From Parietaria judaica (lineage: Eukaryota > Streptophyta > Magnoliopsida > Rosales > Urticaceae), in contig OX940862.1 of NCBI GenBank assembly GCA_954871525.1, forward strand, positions 42,835,732-42,899,731: a DNA stretch of 64,000 nt, read 5' to 3'. Below the pieces are notes generated by a model. It searched no databases. It was given only the letters and a program-made list of their open reading frames with translations, and had not been told where the DNA came from. Both the position numbers and the translations under genes were made by a program. Shown one piece after another: positions 32,119-43,153 of the stretch. How positions within the stretch are numbered: position 1 is the first letter of the stretch; each line of letters begins with the position of its first letter.

Positions 32119-33480
32119 GTGGTTAAGCAAGTGTCTATCAACGAAGGAAACCCCGAGCACACAGTCGGCTTTGGAGCCAAGCTTAAAGGAGAGTCACGAA
32201 AACAAATCGTCAAATTCCTCAAAAGCAACAAAGAGTACTTCACATGTACGCACGAAGATATGACATGTATCAATCTCGAGATCATCTCCCACCAGCTAAA
32301 CTTCGACCCGAGTTTCCGACCCATAAAACAGAAACAGAAGAAATGGCCCCTGAACGATCTCAAGCGGTAAACGAGGAGGTCAAGAGACTTCTCCAGAAAG
32401 GATCAATCCGCAAGGTCAAATACATCGATTGGTTGGCTAATACCGTTGTGGTAAAAAAGAAAAACAAAGAAATGGAGGGTATGTTTCGACTTTACAGACC
32501 GGAACAAGGCTTTTCCAAAAGAGGCCAATTTCTTCAGGGGCCGATTCCCCACATCGACAGGCTCATCGAGGCTACATGCGGTCCCGACCTACTCTCCTTC
32601 ATGGATGCCCTCTCGGGGTACAGCCAAATACTAATGCACCCCAATCACCAAGATAAAACTTCCTTCATAATTCAAAGAGGTATATACTGCTACAAAATAA
32701 TGTCATTCGGTCTACACCTCAGAGAAACGATGGAGGTTTATATTGAAGACATGCTGGTAAAGTCAAAATACCCGAGGGATCACATCGCCCACCTCGCGCA
32801 ATGTTTTTGAGGTCCTCAAAAAGTACCAAATGAAACTCAACCCATCTAAATGCTCATTCGGAGTATCTTCCGGCAAATTCCTAGGCTACCTGGTAATACA
32901 ACAAGGTATCGAGGCCAACCCGGAGCAAATCGGAGCTCTGATAAATATGGGAAGTCCAAGGATCAACCGGGAGAATAGCCGCCCTAAACTGATTCATATT
33001 GAGGTTTACGGACAAATGCCTCCCCTTCTACAAAATGCTGAAGGGAACAAGAAGTTTGAATGGACACGAAATTGCGAGCAAGCATTCCAAGATCTGAAAA
33101 TATATCTCTCCACGCCGCCGATACTAGTAAACCCAATCAGCGGCAAGCCCATGTTCATCTACCTCAAAGTAACAAGCTTCGCCATCAGTAGCGTATTGGT
33201 ACAAGAAGACGGAGGTGACCAAAGCCAATATTCTACAAGTGCGAATCCTTAGAGGATGTCGAAACACGATATCCCGCACTAGAGAAACTTGCACTGGCAG
33301 TCATAACGTCGGCAAGAAAACTCAAAAAATATTTCCAAGCTCACACGATCGTAGTGATGACCCTGCAGCCACTCAAAACCGTACTCCATATCCCAACCCA
33401 ATCCGGAAGGGTGACGAAGTAGGCTGTTGAATTAAGCGAATTTGATATGGAATACAAGGTTCGGACATGCGCTAAATCAC
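32119..33480 (+). pseudogene. Reverse transcriptase and RNase H of element C
   Basis: RT motifs are recognisable across 32,119-32,810 and 32,830-33,030 (SFMDALSGYSQILMHP, KLNPSKCSFGVSSGKFLGYL). Two disabling changes: about 19 codons are missing between MSFGL and LRETMEVY, exactly where D keeps KNAGATYQWLVNKMF, and the catalytic YIDD reads YIEDM. The RNase H follows (KKFEWTRNCEQAFQDLK) with frameshifts near 32,990, 33,220 and 33,420. Confidence 0.85.
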
Positions 33481-34118
33481 AGGACCTTGCCGACTTCCTA
33501 GTAGAATTGCCCACATATCAGCCCCAAAGAAGAACTTTGGACGAAGTACGGATCCTGAAAGTAGATGGAACATTAAACTAAGAAGGATCAGGGGCAGGAA
33601 TCCACCTCGTTTCACCAAGTGGCGAGGTGATAGAGAAATTGTTTTGGTTAAAATTAAGAGCCTCAAATAAAGAGGCCGTATACAAAGTGCTTATAGCCAG
33701 CTTAAAACTTGCAAGAGCTGTCAGGGCATCACGAATAAAAGGACACTCAGACTCAAAGCTCGTGAAAAGCCAAACAACGGGAGAATACGAGGCAAAAAAT
33801 CCGAGAATGAACGCGTATCTAAAGGTCGTCCAAAGGCTAACAACTTAATTCAACGAGGTTGAGATCATCCAAATCACACGAAGTGAAAATGCCCAAGCTG
33901 ACGCCCTAGCAGAGCTAGCATCTACCTCGGATACCGAAGTGAAAATAATCATACCGGTAGAATCTATGGATGCACCAAGCATCGATCTCAGCATAAACTT
34001 CATCGAGCTCCAAAATGACGACTAGAAAACCCCTACAGTAAAATACATCCGAGCTGGGGAAGTACGTCGAGATCTTCAAAAGGCTAGAAAAATCAAAGCT
34101 ACAAGCTCAAGATTATGC
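33481..34118 (+). pseudogene. Second RNase H and linker of element C
   Basis: LKVDGTLN at about 33,558, HSDSKLVKSQ at 33,744 and NAQADALAELAS near 33,890 mark the archaeal-type RNase H. The expected NNEAEYEAL reads NKEAVYKVL, losing the catalytic Glu. Stops at 33,579 and 33,846. The linker to integrase follows. Confidence 0.8.
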
Positions 34119-35231
34119 ATGATCAAAGAATCATTGTACAAAAAAAGCTTCATAGGACCATACCTGAAATGCCTCGGGAAAGAAGAAGCAGTTAATGCAC
34201 TTCGCGAGGTACATGAAGAAACCTGTGGAAATTACTCTGGGGGCAGGTTGCTCGCAAACAAAGTGAAGCGCCAAGGTCTGTTTTTTCCAACAATGTTAGA
34301 ATACAACGAAACCTACGTTAGAAAATGTTATCCATGCCAAAATCATGTTCCCACAATCAAGCAGCCAGCCCTAAAAGCTCTCCTCCATCACGGTTCCCTA
34401 CCCTTTCATAAAGTATTCAATGGACATCGTAGGACCCATGCCGGCCGCCAAAGGCTCAACGAGGTTCCTCCTGATCGCCACCGACTACTTCACGAAGTTG
34501 GTAGAAGCAAAAGTGTACGTCCTCATCAAAGACAATGACGTGGAGAAATATGTATGGAAGGACATCATGTGTAGATTTGGTCTCCCCAAGGATATCATAG
34601 CAGACAATGGTCCATAATTAATCTCGAACAAGTTCAAAAATTTATGTGCAGGCCTAGAGATATCCATGAACACCTCATCAACGAGGTATCCACAAGGAAA
34701 AAGATATTCTGAGGTAGCAAATAGAATGATCATCGACGGGGTAAAGAAAATAATGGACGCCAAACAAGGAAGGTGGCCAGAAGAGCTCCTCGGGGTAGTG
34801 TGGGCATACCAATCCAATCCTAAGAGAGAAACCGGCGAAACACCCTTCTCGCTAGTTCACGGGATAGAAGCAATGGTCTCGGTGGAAGCCGGATCGCTAA
34901 GTCTATGTTGAGAATATTGCCCGGAAAAACTGAGAAAATAACAAAATGCTACTCGACGAGCTCGACTACGTTGAAAAACGAAGAGACCGCGCACTATGTA
35001 GGATCAAAGATTACCAAACGGTAATCGCAAGATACTACAATGCAAAAATTCCGGCCACGATCCTTCGAAGTAGGAAACCTAGTACTACGCAAAGTATTCC
35101 AAACCAGGGCGGAACTAAATGGTGTAAAACTCGGGACAAACGAGGAAGGATCATACATAGTGTCCGAGATAGTTAAACCTGGCGTATACAGACTAAGGAA
35201 TTTGGAAGGGCTAAAAGTCCTTCAAAATTGA
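34119..35231 (+). pseudogene. Integrase of element C
   Basis: Zinc region (CGNYSGGRLLANKVK, CYPCQNHVP), core (MDIVGPMPAAKGSTRF at 34,420, FGLPKDIIADNGP at 34,587), then a stop at 34,615-34,617 and the C-terminal part with VWAYQSNPKRETGETPF and a final LRNLEGLKVLQN. It needs several frame changes. The first two catalytic Asp are kept. Confidence 0.85.
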
Positions 35232-35283
35232 AACACCCAAAATCTCAAAAAGTATTACTACTAAAGGGAGGTACCCCCCTCAA

Positions 35284-35322
35284 CTATGTAGTGGCTTCAT
35301 CCCAACAAACGTGAGTACGTAG
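35284..35322 (+). other. Conserved pol-end hairpin, element C
   Basis: CTATGTA (35,284) and TACGTAG (to 35,322) can pair with one G-U; ATCCC lies between. Same position after integrase as in A. Confidence 0.6.
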
Positions 35323-35899
35323 GCTGCCCGACAAAGGCACAACCCCAATACTATATTTTCCTAAACTACCCAAGGTCACATGAGATGTAATATCCCGGGC
35401 AACCAATGTTCATTTAAATGTTATTCCCCTTTTTTGTAAAGGGGGGATGGGAGCATAGGCTCAGCACCCATGCTCTCAGAAATAAGTAAATTTTCTCAAG
35501 CTCTCACCGCGCAAAGATAAGTACAAAGTGCTCGCCAAAACAATCTACAACATCTTGCCAAAGTGATAGGCCATTTTTCTCGAAATACAAACCCTAATCC
35601 CGAGGAAAATTTTCTATCTTGATCTAATACGAGTCTAAATCAAGGACCACTTTGAAAGAGAACATCTCGCCGAAGCGGAAGCTCGTTCGATAGGCTTGAC
35701 CAAAAACAACGAGGGTTAACAAAGTAGAGTCGAAATACGGCAATCATACGAGATGTGAGAAAATCAAACGAAGTCAACACAGAAAGTAACAAAGGAAACC
35801 AAGGATATTATTTACGCCCATAATGGCCCAACAAAAAGGAAAACAGTTGGACTACCAACTCCAAAAGTACACCTCGAATAAACGGAATAGAAATTCAAA
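35323..35899. other. Gap between converging genes, element C
   Basis: No gene and no tandem repeat recognised, unlike A and B. It contains C-rich and G-rich runs near 35,430-35,450 and probably forms overlapping 3' untranslated regions of pol and the antisense gene. Confidence 0.5.
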
Positions 35900-35971
35900 C
35901 ACAACAGGAGATAAACGCCCAGGTTAGAATCCCACCCAAAAAATATGGAATGTAGTTTACAAATGAAACTT

Positions 35972-35987
35972 GGGGCACCAATGCCCC
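35972..35987 (-). terminator. Hairpin in 3' end of antisense gene, element C
   Basis: Minus-strand GGGGCATTGGTGCCCC folds into a 6-bp stem with loop TTGG. D has GGGGCGTTGGTGCCCC at 43,138; the A to G change still pairs as G-U. It lies shortly after the likely stop. A role in 3' end formation is inferred. Confidence 0.45.
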
Positions 35988-36888
35988 AGAACAAAAAAAA
36001 AAGAGTGGTGAAACTAGAAATTTTCTTCCTTGACATCTTCCTTGCGCGTGTTTTCTTCTCAGTCCTCCTCCTCATCGCCATCGACCTTGTCCTTGGCCGC
36101 ATCGCCCTATACTCTTTCCTCCAGAGTCTCTTAGATTCGGGGACCATGTCCTCAGTGGGGACGACCTCGAAGGAGTCAAGTAGAGCAGCGCTTTTGGCAT
36201 GGGTAGCATGAGCTGAGGAGGGAACGGATACCAGAGAGGAAGCACAAGCCGCATGACTAGTGGGAAGATGAAACCCAACATACTCAAACCTAAAGAAACT
36301 CCACCAACGACAAAAAGCTTATGAAAGCATCCAAGATAGCTTGAACACTTACCTCGGGAGGTTTCGGGAAATTTTTGCTTCTTCAGGTGGGCCCCGAACT
36401 TCCCACTGGTCTCGTCCCTGCAGTCGATCCGCTTCTAAAGCTTCTTGGAAGCCTTCTTCACGACGAGACGAGATGCAATGATCACCTCGTTTCGTGCCTC
36501 CTAGAGCTCGGCCGAAGTAGTAACGAGATGGGCCCAAACCTTTTCAAGGTTCTCGCTCAAGATCTTCAACTGAAGACGTCAGCCCGCAGGCCAGATGTCT
36601 CCTCGGTAAGAACCTCCACGCGCTGACGCTCCTCGTGTAGTTCACCTGGCAAGCTCACCCCCGCCTTACTCAGATGCTCGATGGTCATCATAGCACAAAA
36701 CAGTTCATCGCCGGCTTTCTTAAGCTGCCTCTTGAGCTCGAGCAGCTCCTTCATCTTCTCGACAGGATGATCTCCAGCTCCTTCACTTGGTCCCCGCATC
36801 CCGACGCAGCCGCCTTGGCCAACTCGAATTTGAGCCCACCAAGGTGCTTCTCATACGACATAACCATTTCGTTCATGTACGTCAGAAA

Positions 36889-36965
36889 CTAAAAATGAAA
36901 AAAACGTCATTAAGACACACAATCCATGTGAAATTGACAATGCTAGAAAAGCTAAAATCACATAC
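36889..36965 (-). other. Intron 3 of antisense gene, element C
   Basis: Minus strand AGG/GTATGTG ... TTTTTAG/TTTCTG, 77 bp, directly before FLTYMNEMV. Same place as introns in A, B and D. Confidence 0.65.
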
Positions 36966-37571
36966 CCTAACATACGGCTGAGCCATGCGGTCATATTCCT
37001 TCCCGTCGATGAGCTCCATGGGGTCCAAAGGACAGTTGAGATGGGTCAAGTTGGCACCATATCGGGAAGAGGCACGCGCCGAGTACTGGACATTATGCTC
37101 GCTAAAAACAGAGTGACTACTGCTCACCTCGGTAGGCACCGGCCCCTTCCTTTTCTAATCGGAGCATTTGTGTATTGCAGGGTACCCTTCACGGTTCAAC
37201 CTAGTGCGAGGTGCAGAACGCTCCGGGATCACTTTGCTCTTCTTGACGGGCACATGAGGCACCTCAAGGCGCTTGACTGAGCGACCACGCTTCTTGACAC
37301 GCACAGTCGGAACCTCCAGCGCGTCACGTAGCTCTAATTTGTTTTTATCTCCAACAGCTTCAGCACGTAGCTTGGCAGCACGCGCCTTCAATCTTGACGA
37401 AGCGAGCGGATTGCGCCTCCTGAGCTTTAGCAACGAGGGTCTCGAGCAAGGCATCCTCGAGAATCTCATTGGTAGGAGAGGAAAACACCTCCATGACATG
37501 GACGGAAGAATCACCTCGCTGCTTCGGAGTGTCACTCGTTCCGCAGGACGACTTCATGGATTCCTGAAGAC

Positions 37572-37670
37572 CTACACAACCCAGAATAATCTTAGAAAAT
37601 GTACCAAAATCAAGCAATGAGGTAAAATAACCTCTTAACATTTTTTTTCATCTCCTCGTTTAGAGACTAC
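37572..37670 (-). other. Intron 2 of antisense gene, element C
   Basis: Minus strand ATGCAAG/GTAGTC ... TTGTGTAG/GTCTTC, 99 bp. D has the same junction context (TGCAAG/GTATGT ... TATGCAG/GTCCCG, 89 bp) at 41,421-41,509. Confidence 0.65.
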
Positions 37671-38462
37671 CTTGCATGTTTAAGGAAACAGCTGCAATCT
37701 GCTGCCCTCTCGTGCTTTGATATCGCCAATAGCCTGCTCTCTTGTCTCTAGCGATAGGGAAATCTGCCCAGTTAAGCCCACCCTTGGGGATGAGCTTCTT
37801 CTTGATAGCGGGAAACATAGAATCCGTGTTGAGGTGAGTTGACCTACCTGAAAAACAAACAAAAAGAGAGACAAGGTCAGACTTTAACTCTCGCACCTCG
37901 ATACCTACAAAAAAGACCTAAAATAAGGGCCTTAAGCCCACAGCCAGTACAGTTCCACTCGGACGACCCAGCTCGGGTATCGCGGAACCAGAAGTATATC
38001 TCCGTCCAGCCACCCGTCACGTCGGGGGTACCATGAAGGATTTTCCCTCTCTTCCCATTGAGGTAGTGCCTTCCAGAGGCCTTCCCGGGAACTCTTCGGA
38101 TGATACAGGCGAGCCAGGTCGTCATGGGTAAGCACCCCTTAGTTCTCCCGTGCCACGACGCCTAAAGCAACCAAGTTGCAATAAGCATTAGGGATGAGTT
38201 GGCCTAAAGGCAGGCGCAGGTGGTGGAGATACTCCACAATGACCTTCAGGACAAGCAGCTCAAAACCAGCCTCCAAGAAAGTTTCGTAAGCAACTGTCCA
38301 CCCCTTTTTAACCAAGAAAGGGTGATCCTTCCTCTCGGGAGCCTTGCGCTTGATGAACTCTAGAATTTCATACACAGTGAGAAGATCCCTCACATAAGCT
38401 GAGGTGAGCATGGAAGGGGGACAAATATCAAGGAGCCAATGCTCTTTGGAAGAAGAAGCCAT

Positions 38463-38560
38463 TTTACACGATATTTGGGAAACAAGAAGGAGGAGGATAC
38501 AAAGAGGAAGTAAAGCGAAAATGAGAAGAAGAAAGCTTATAAAGGAAGCTCACCTTAAAC
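38463..38560 (-). promoter_or_regulatory. Promoter and leader of antisense gene, element C
   Basis: GGTGAGCTTCCTTTATAAG (minus strand, TATA at 38,538-38,543) followed by a pyrimidine-rich leader of about 75 bases to the ATG at 38,462. The same 19 bases and a CT-rich leader precede the D gene. TATA plus CT-rich leader is typical of plant polymerase II promoters. Confidence 0.6.
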
Positions 38561-39023
38561 CTCAATCCTCTCCTTCCTTCGCACGATCTCCGATGGGCCG
38601 CAAATGATGGTGAAAACCACAGAGTCTAGTGGGGTTTAATAACCTCTATCACGTTCGAAATTAACGTGACAGAAAATCTTTTGACCGTTGACAAATCAAG
38701 CATCTCATTAGCCCATTACTCGGCGTGAGGGATCGAAGCCAAATTGGCACACGAAAAATCAATCCATTACCTCCACGTGTACCTGCCATGCACAAGATAA
38801 AATCCCAGTCGAACCAACACAGTTGAATTGTGACGAGATTATTTCGCCTATCGCAAAATTTAAAAATCTTGCCCACCAATTTTATATTCATCCTCATTTC
38901 GAAATTTCATAAATAATGAAAAATATTATTTGGGAAAAATGAGATAATTGGAGGGATGAATTTCGATCATCAACATGCTAAATTCCACCAAGTGAATCTG
39001 GCTTAGTGTATTGGGGGGCTCAA
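38561..39023. other. Non-coding end of element C internal region
   Basis: No gene recognised. TATTGGGGGGCTCAA directly before the LTR (about 39,009-39,023) is the likely polypurine tract. Confidence 0.5.
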
Positions 39024-39204
39024 TGTTGATGTGGGACTACGTCCCCTCAAAAAACGATAGTGACATGGCATACGACATGTCAAGATCAGCCAACGACACC
39101 ACAGATAAACGACGTTAGTAAGCAAACAACAAAAAGATCCATAATGCACGACGTGGGCTTCAACTAAAAGAAAGCCCATCACAACAAATAAGGTGCACAC
39201 AAGC
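39024..39204 (+). mobile_element. 3' LTR of element C, first part
   Basis: Starts TGTTGATGTGGGAC and matches the first 180 bases of the 5' LTR (GACATGGCATACGACATGTC shared). X2 interrupts it at 39,205; the rest is at 55,477. Confidence 0.9.
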
Positions 39205-39647
39205 TGTTGGGGATCACGCCTCGGATCCTGTGAATATTGTCACGAAATGTGCCTCTGAACCGTCCGGGTAAGATTTAAAAATTATTTCTGAAGCGGAAAA
39301 CTTGTTATCCGAGCAACGGTCATACCGAATGCATAAGGTCATACCTTAGTTGACGACTTCAGGCTAAGCGTTCTGAATTCGGCAGGGCTTTGCCTGTGCT
39401 GAGGGAAACATCCGTGATCTTCCAAGATATTCTTATGGATTCCTCATACCAAAGCATGGGCTTCGCCGGCAGGACTGCATCGCAAACATTAACTGATGGT
39501 TCTTTTTATGTTCTGGAGACTAAGCCTCTTAAGCCGAACCAAAGAGAGAGGCAAGAGGAAAAATTCGTAGACCCTTAAGGAGAGGGAGAGTTTTAATTTT
39601 TTTCTAGAGAGAGGTGTGTAAAAATGAGCTCCCTATTCATAGGCTCA

Positions 39648-40092
39648 GACTGTGTGTATGTAAGAATTCATATGTTACTTGTTACAATGTCAATCTATTT
39701 ATAAGCTAGGTTACAACATCTATATCCTACCTTTGTGCAACGACTATGAGACCAAGCTCTCCCCCTCATGCTTCGCTCAATAATGCCATGTGTAAAGGTG
39801 GAAACGTGGTACTCGGTTTTCTCCTCCACGTAGATCGAATTGGTCAGTAGGGAGGAAACGTGCCTGGTCTCGTGGGCTGCTTGGTCTTCGTGGACTGGTC
39901 TTTAGGTTTGGGAGATATGATGTTTTAATGGGTCTTGATATCCGTGGTGGGCTTTTATGGAATTAAAGTCGACGTTGTGAATCAAGTGACTGTCTCCTTG
40001 TTGTCGTTTTCTAATGGTGTCTGTTAACTTATAATAATATATCGTTTGACATATTACTGTTGTTTTTTAGGGGACGAAGTCCCACATCAACA
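39648..40092 (-). mobile_element. 3' LTR of element D, truncated
   Basis: Matches 49,800-50,215 across its length (for example CGTGCCTGGTCTCGT and GTGGGCTTTTATGGAA). The outer end at 39,648 joins X2 at CAGAC/TGTGTG, where 5' LTR continues; about 207 bp are gone. Confidence 0.85.
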
Positions 40093-40569
40093 GTGAGTGC
40101 CCTACTGCACTAAGTGAGTATCAGTTGGTGGACTTGATCATGTTGATGATTGAAATATTTCCCCCATGTTAATCTGATAATGTTTTGCATTATTTTTTAA
40201 TTTTTAGAGTTTGGAAATGAATTCCAAATTGGCGGGCAAAATTTTCAGTTTCTGCGATTGTAGATTTGAATTCAATGGATCACGATAAACTCGGCTCGGT
40301 TAAGGCTTTGCCTTGTGAATGGTGTGGACACGTAGAGGCAGGCCATTGGCTTTGCGTGTGGTTGTTTTTCCTCGATCCCTTATGCTGAATAATGGGCGAA
40401 TGGGATGCTTGATTTGACACGGTCAAATGCAATTCGGATCTTGGTTGTCATGCCTGTTTCGGAAGTGATGGAGGTTATTAAAATCCTATTAACCTCTGCA
40501 GTTTCTCGCCATCATTCGCAGCCCATCGGAGATTGTGCAAAGGAAAGAGAAGATCGTGGGTAAGGTGAG
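40093..40569. other. Non-coding internal end of element D
   Basis: No gene recognised. It corresponds to C 38,561-39,023 by position. The expected polypurine tract next to the LTR is decayed. Confidence 0.5.
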
Positions 40570-40661
40570 CTTCCTTTATAAGTTTATCTCGTCTCATTTT
40601 TTTCCATTCATCCTCTCTCTCTGCATTTCTTTTTCTTTCTCTCTTCTCCGATATTACGAGC
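40570..40661 (+). promoter_or_regulatory. Promoter and leader of antisense gene, element D
   Basis: GGTGAGCTTCCTTTATAAG (TATA at 40,575-40,581) then a CT-rich tract (TCCTCTCTCTCTGC, TTTCTTTTTCTTTCTCTC) to the ATG at 40,662. The 19-base block is identical in C. Confidence 0.6.
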
Positions 40662-41420
40662 ATGGCTTTTTCTTCCAAGGAACCTTGGCTCCTTAATGTC
40701 TATCCCCATTCAGTGCTCACTCCCGACTACGTGAGGGAGCTTCGGGTGTATGGAGATCCAGAGTTCATCGAATTGGAATCCCCCAGAGGAAGGATCACCC
40801 ATTCTTGGCGAATGAGGGGTAAAAGGTTGCCTACCAGGCCTTCTTGGAGGACAAAATCGAGCTGCTAGTCTCGGAGGTTGACGTGAAGTATCTCCACCAT
40901 CTGCACCTAGCGTTAGGTCAGCTCATCCAAAATGCTTACCGCAACCTTGTTCCCTAGATGTCGTAGCGAGAGAGAACGAGGTGGTGCGCACCCACGACGA
41001 TCTAGCCCTTCTATACCATCCGAAGGGCTCAGGGAACACTTTCGGTCGCTACTATCTTAATGGAAGGAGCGGGAAGATCCTCCATCATACTCTCAATGTG
41101 CACGGTGGCTAGGCGGAGAGATATTTTTTGTTCCGGAACACCGGAGCTGCGAGAGCGAGGTCGCCCGAATGGAACTCCACTGACGATGGGCCTCAGGCCT
41201 TTGTTACTAGGCGTTCACTGTAGGTTACGAGGTGTAAGAATTTATTTCTAACCTCGTCTTGATTTTTGTTGTTTTTCAAGTAGGTCGTGTCATCTTGATG
41301 CGGATTCGAGGATCCTGGCCATCAAGAAGAAGCTCATCCCCAAAAAAGGCAGGCTCAACTGAGTTCCCCGTCGTCAGGATAAAGAACTCGTGGTACTGTT
41401 CGCAGTTGTTCCGCTGCAAG

Positions 41421-41509
41421 GTATGTTCCCAAACTAGTTGTTGACATGTTTTTGCGAGGTGATTTCACCTCGTCGTTGAGATTAAAGCATACGTCTGTGT
41501 TTTATGCAG
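41421..41509 (+). other. Intron 2 of antisense gene, element D
   Basis: TGCAAG/GTATGT ... TTTTATGCAG/GTCCCG, 89 bp, same junction context as C. Confidence 0.65.
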
Positions 41510-42155
41510 GTCCCGATAAGTCTATGAAGCTGTCGAGCGGGACGAGCGATACCCCAAACCAGCGAGGTGAATCTTCGGTTCTTGTTGTTGAGGTCTCTCC
41601 ACCCCTAGCAAAGAGACCCCTTAGGATGCATGTCTCGAGTCTCTCATCGCCAAAGCGCAGGAGGCGGAGTCCGCTCAAACTATCAAGGTTGAGGGCAAGG
41701 TGGCGCGCGCTACCAAGACACGCATGGAAGTAGCTGTTGAGGAGGAGGTAGAAGGGTCTCATGCGCCGGATATCCCACCAGCGCGTGCCAAAAAGCGTGG
41801 CCGGTCCGCTGAGCGATCCGAGGTGCCTCTCGTGCCTGCTAAGAAGACGAAGGTGGTCCCAGAGCAATTTGCGCCACGTACGAGGTCGAACCCTTAGCGG
41901 TACCCCATAACGTGGAGACACTCAGATGAGAAAAGAAAAACGTCGATGGCGGCTGATGGGAACAACAGTCAGTTTGTTTCAGGCGAGGAAACGTACAATA
42001 CGTCAAGGCCAAATTTTCCGCTGACAGGTCCCTCGTGGATTCCGCGCGCCTCTTCTCGGTAAATATCCATTTCAACCCAGCTTCATCGCCCTTTGGACCC
42101 CCTGGAGCTCTCTCACGGAAAGCATAACGAGCGGACGGCCCAACTGTCCGACCGG

Positions 42156-42219
42156 GTAAATAACTTTACCTTTCTGATTCTCATTGTTTGAATTTATTTT
42201 GACTATATGCTCTTAACAG
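42156..42219 (+). other. Intron 3 of antisense gene, element D
   Basis: CCGG/GTAAAT ... TTAACAG/TTTGG, 64 bp, just before the exon with LTYMNEMVLFYE. Shared position in A, B and C. Confidence 0.65.
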
Positions 42220-42775
42220 TTTGGTCATCGTTCACAATTCCTTACATATATGAACGAGATGGTCCTCTTCTATGAGAAAGACCCAACCGGGCTGAAATAC
42301 GAGCTCGCCGAGGCGGCCACGTCGGGGTCCGGAGACCTCCTGAAGGGGCTTGAAGCCGAGTTGGGCGAGAAGACCAAAGAACTGCTCGAGCTGAAGGGTC
42401 GGCTCAAGAAGGCCGATGACGAGGTATTTAGCACCAAGATGATGACGGAGCACGTCAGGCAAACCGAGACGGGCCTACGAGGTCAGCTCCATGAGGATTG
42501 CCAGCGTGCGGGGATTCTTGCTTACGAGGCGTCTAGCCACCGAACTGATGCTGCCTTGCTGAGGATTCTTCGGAAGAACCTCGACAAGGTTCGAAGCCAC
42601 CTCGTGAGTACTTCTTGTGAGCCCCAGATGGCTCGCAACGAGGTCATCATTTTCTCCCTCCTTGCTATGAAGAAGGCCTCAAAGAAGCTGCAGAAGAGGA
42701 TTGATCATCGCGATGAGACTATTGCAAAGCTAGGGATTCAACTAAAGAAGCAGACTACCTCTAACACTTCCCGAG

Positions 42776-42936
42776 GTAAGCATTTGAACTTTCTCGAGTG
42801 CTTTTGTAAGCCTGTTTTTGTTGGAGAGGTCGTTGTAGGTCTGAGCGTGTTGGGTTTCATTTCACATGTGTTTATACGGCTGGCACCTCCTCTCCGATCT
42901 CCTTCCCCTCCGCGGCTCACGTTGTTAATTCTGCAG
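42776..42936 (+). other. Intron 4 of antisense gene, element D
   Basis: CCCGAG/GTAAGC ... AATTCTGCAG/GTGCC, 161 bp. C has the same donor (CCCGAG/GTAAGT at 36,352), while its acceptor is eroded. Confidence 0.55.
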
Positions 42937-43137
42937 GTGCCGCTCTGCTTGGCCCCTCCAAGGTCGAATTTGCTGCGGGCAAGGTCACCGAGTTTGAAAA
43001 GACCCTGAAATGAGAGGTAGAGGGCGACGAGGGAAAATGTGAGGTCGGCTTCGAGGAGGAAGAGGATCGGGATGACAGCGCGCGAGAAGAGAAAATCAAA
43101 GAAGACTTATAGTTTCAGCACTTTCTTTTTTGTTTTT

Positions 43138-43153
43138 GGGGCGTTGGTGCCCC
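43138..43153 (+). terminator. Hairpin in 3' end of antisense gene, element D
   Basis: GGGGCGTTGGTGCCCC about 28 bases after the stop. The element C copy differs at one paired base and still folds. Confidence 0.45.

Larger units (their letters stand above)
36010..38462 (-). pseudogene. Antisense gene of element C: spliced plant-mobile-like/coiled-coil protein
   Basis: Start ATG at 38,462 (MASSSKEHWLLDICPPS), mirrored in D (MAFSSKEPWLLNVYPHS). Exon 1 carries the gypsy-type transposon domain: ETFLEAGFELLVLKVIVEYL, LGQLIPNAYCNLVAL, then after a frameshift GGWTEIYFWFRD. Inferred introns: 37,844-37,896, 37,572-37,670, 36,889-36,965 and one starting at 36,352. Exon 3 encodes a basic linker (VPVKKSKVIPERSAPRTR). 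Exon 4 encodes a coiled coil preceded by FLTYMNEMV. Exon lengths are close to those in D. It converges on pol, whose end lies about 0.8 kb away. Function unknown. Confidence 0.72.
40662..43110 (+). pseudogene. Antisense gene of element D
   Basis: Start ATG 40,662 (MAFSSKEPWLLNVY). Exon 1 (to 41,231) holds the plant-mobile-like domain with frame breaks; exons 41,284-41,420, 41,510-42,155, 42,220-42,775 and 42,937-43,110 follow. Exon 3 has SLSSPKRRRRS and the basic VPAKKTKVVPEQFAPRTR linker. Exon 4 is the best preserved part: MNEMVLFYEKD, then a coiled coil (LEAELGEKTKELLELKGRLK). The end is acidic (EGDEGK, EEEDR) and stops at 43,110. It reads against D's own gag-pol. Function unknown; stops in exons 1 and 3 disable it. 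Confidence 0.72.

Noticed and set aside
36349..36892. Opposite-strand frames across the C coiled-coil exon
   Set aside because: The frame matching D's coiled coil is on the minus strand; the others are shadows.
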